Origin: Bin55 sp028819195
GTDB lineage: Bacteria; Pseudomonadota; Gammaproteobacteria; Pseudomonadales; Azotimanducaceae
DNA length: 64,000 nt
Reading direction: 5' to 3'
Assembly: GCA_028819195.1 (NCBI GenBank)
Contig: JAPPMF010000004.1
Location: 62,001-126,000, forward strand
Numbering within the stretch: the stretch's first letter is position 1; the number at the start of each line of letters is the position of its first letter. Positions 63,675 through 64,000 of the stretch are shown here, piece after piece. Made by a program: the position numbers and the translations under genes. A model generated the notes under the pieces. The model did no database searches and was not told the DNA's origin. It worked only from the letters and a program-made list of their open reading frames with translations.

Positions 63675-64000
63675 ATGTTTACAAGTGACTTACTGGTAAC
63701 TTTAGATTTGGCTTTCGAACGTGCTAGATTAGCGCGGCACGAATACGTCACAGTTGAACATTTGCTGCTTGCTCTGCTCGACAATGAAGATGCTAAAAAT
63801 GTGTTGATTGGTGTTTCAGCTGATCTTGACGTTTTGCGCGAGGATTTAGAAGATTACCTTAAGAAGTTTATGCCGATTATTCCGTCGGGCGAAGATCGTC
63901 GAGCGGAACAATCCGGAGCGTTTTCTAGAGTCATAACTCGGTCTGTATTTCACGTACAAGGAACTCCTGGGCGACCGAATGAGGTACGCGCGCGAGATGT
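63675..64000 (+). CDS. clpA: ClpA, ATPase subunit of ClpAP, 3' truncated by window end
   Basis: The frame starts at ATG 63675 and stays open to the right edge (108 codons). It reads MFTSDLLVTLDLAFERARLA, RHEYVTVEHLLLALLDNEDA, the N-terminal repeat domain of ClpA to which ClpS binds. The AAA+ domains lie outside the window. It starts 4 bases after the clpS stop. Confidence 0.95.
   Translation, partial: MFTSDLLVTLDLAFERARLARHEYVTVEHLLLALLDNEDAKNVLIGVSADLDVLREDLEDYLKKFMPIIPSGEDRRAEQSGAFSRVITRSVFHVQGTPGRPNEVRARD

Noticed and set aside
1..64000. CRISPR arrays, insertion sequences, prophage or rRNA/tRNA genes
   Set aside because: No regularly spaced repeats, transposase or phage genes, terminal inverted repeats, or RNA gene signatures were found; XerD is the chromosomal housekeeping enzyme, not a phage integrase.

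Overview
The window comes from an AT-leaning gammaproteobacterium. Gene content and order match blocks known from Pseudomonas and related orders: ffh-rpsP-rimM-trmD-rplS-xerD-dsbC-recJ-prfB-lysS, scpA-scpB-rluB, ubiG-yciK next to gyrA-serC-pheA-cmk-rpsA-ihfB, mnmA-purB and icd-clpS-clpA. Several genes usually found inside these blocks are absent, intergenic gaps are short, neighbouring genes often overlap by a few bases, and TTG starts are common. This suggests a compact, partly streamlined genome. No rRNA, tRNA, CRISPR array or insertion sequence was found.

Layout. 1-1528: 3' part of a long-type leuA. 1529-2076: gene-free. 2077-3672: a compact restriction-modification pair (predicted N4-cytosine or N6-adenine methyltransferase and an HNH nuclease) converging with overlapping 3' ends. 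3767-5086: CNNM/CorB-type membrane protein on the minus strand. 5305-19988: a long plus-strand housekeeping run (SRP, ribosomal proteins, tRNA and rRNA modification, XerD, DsbC, RecJ, RF2 with its programmed frameshift, LysRS, Ung, YciO, TrpRS, ScpAB, RluB). 20007-21465: yciK and ubiG on the minus strand. 21632-29655: gyrA-serC-pheA-cmk-rpsA-ihfB. 29740-33823: minus-strand thrH-prpB-prpC-prpD operon for the 2-methylcitrate cycle. 33928-34137: small YdcH-like protein.

34645-44623 is the most unusual part: six consecutive ABC-2/NatB-like permease genes in alternating A-B-A-B-A-B order, with no ABC ATPase nearby. They are followed by a VWA-domain protein and a membrane-anchored J-domain protein (44797-46241). 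46664-52589 encodes an AddAB-like nuclease/helicase pair. 52839-57625 is a self-contained TonB system: receptor, ExbB, two ExbDs and TonB. 57633-60564 carries GNAT, purB and mnmA on the minus strand. 60663-64000 carries moaC-moaD-moaE, icd, clpS and the start of clpA.

The main points worth follow-up are: the permease array without an ATPase; a PheA with an intact reading frame and ACT domain but lost catalytic motifs in both enzyme domains; an ExbD paralogue with Asn in place of the membrane aspartate; GyrA changes at the quinolone-determining positions and in the GyrA-box; and the overlapping restriction-modification pair.
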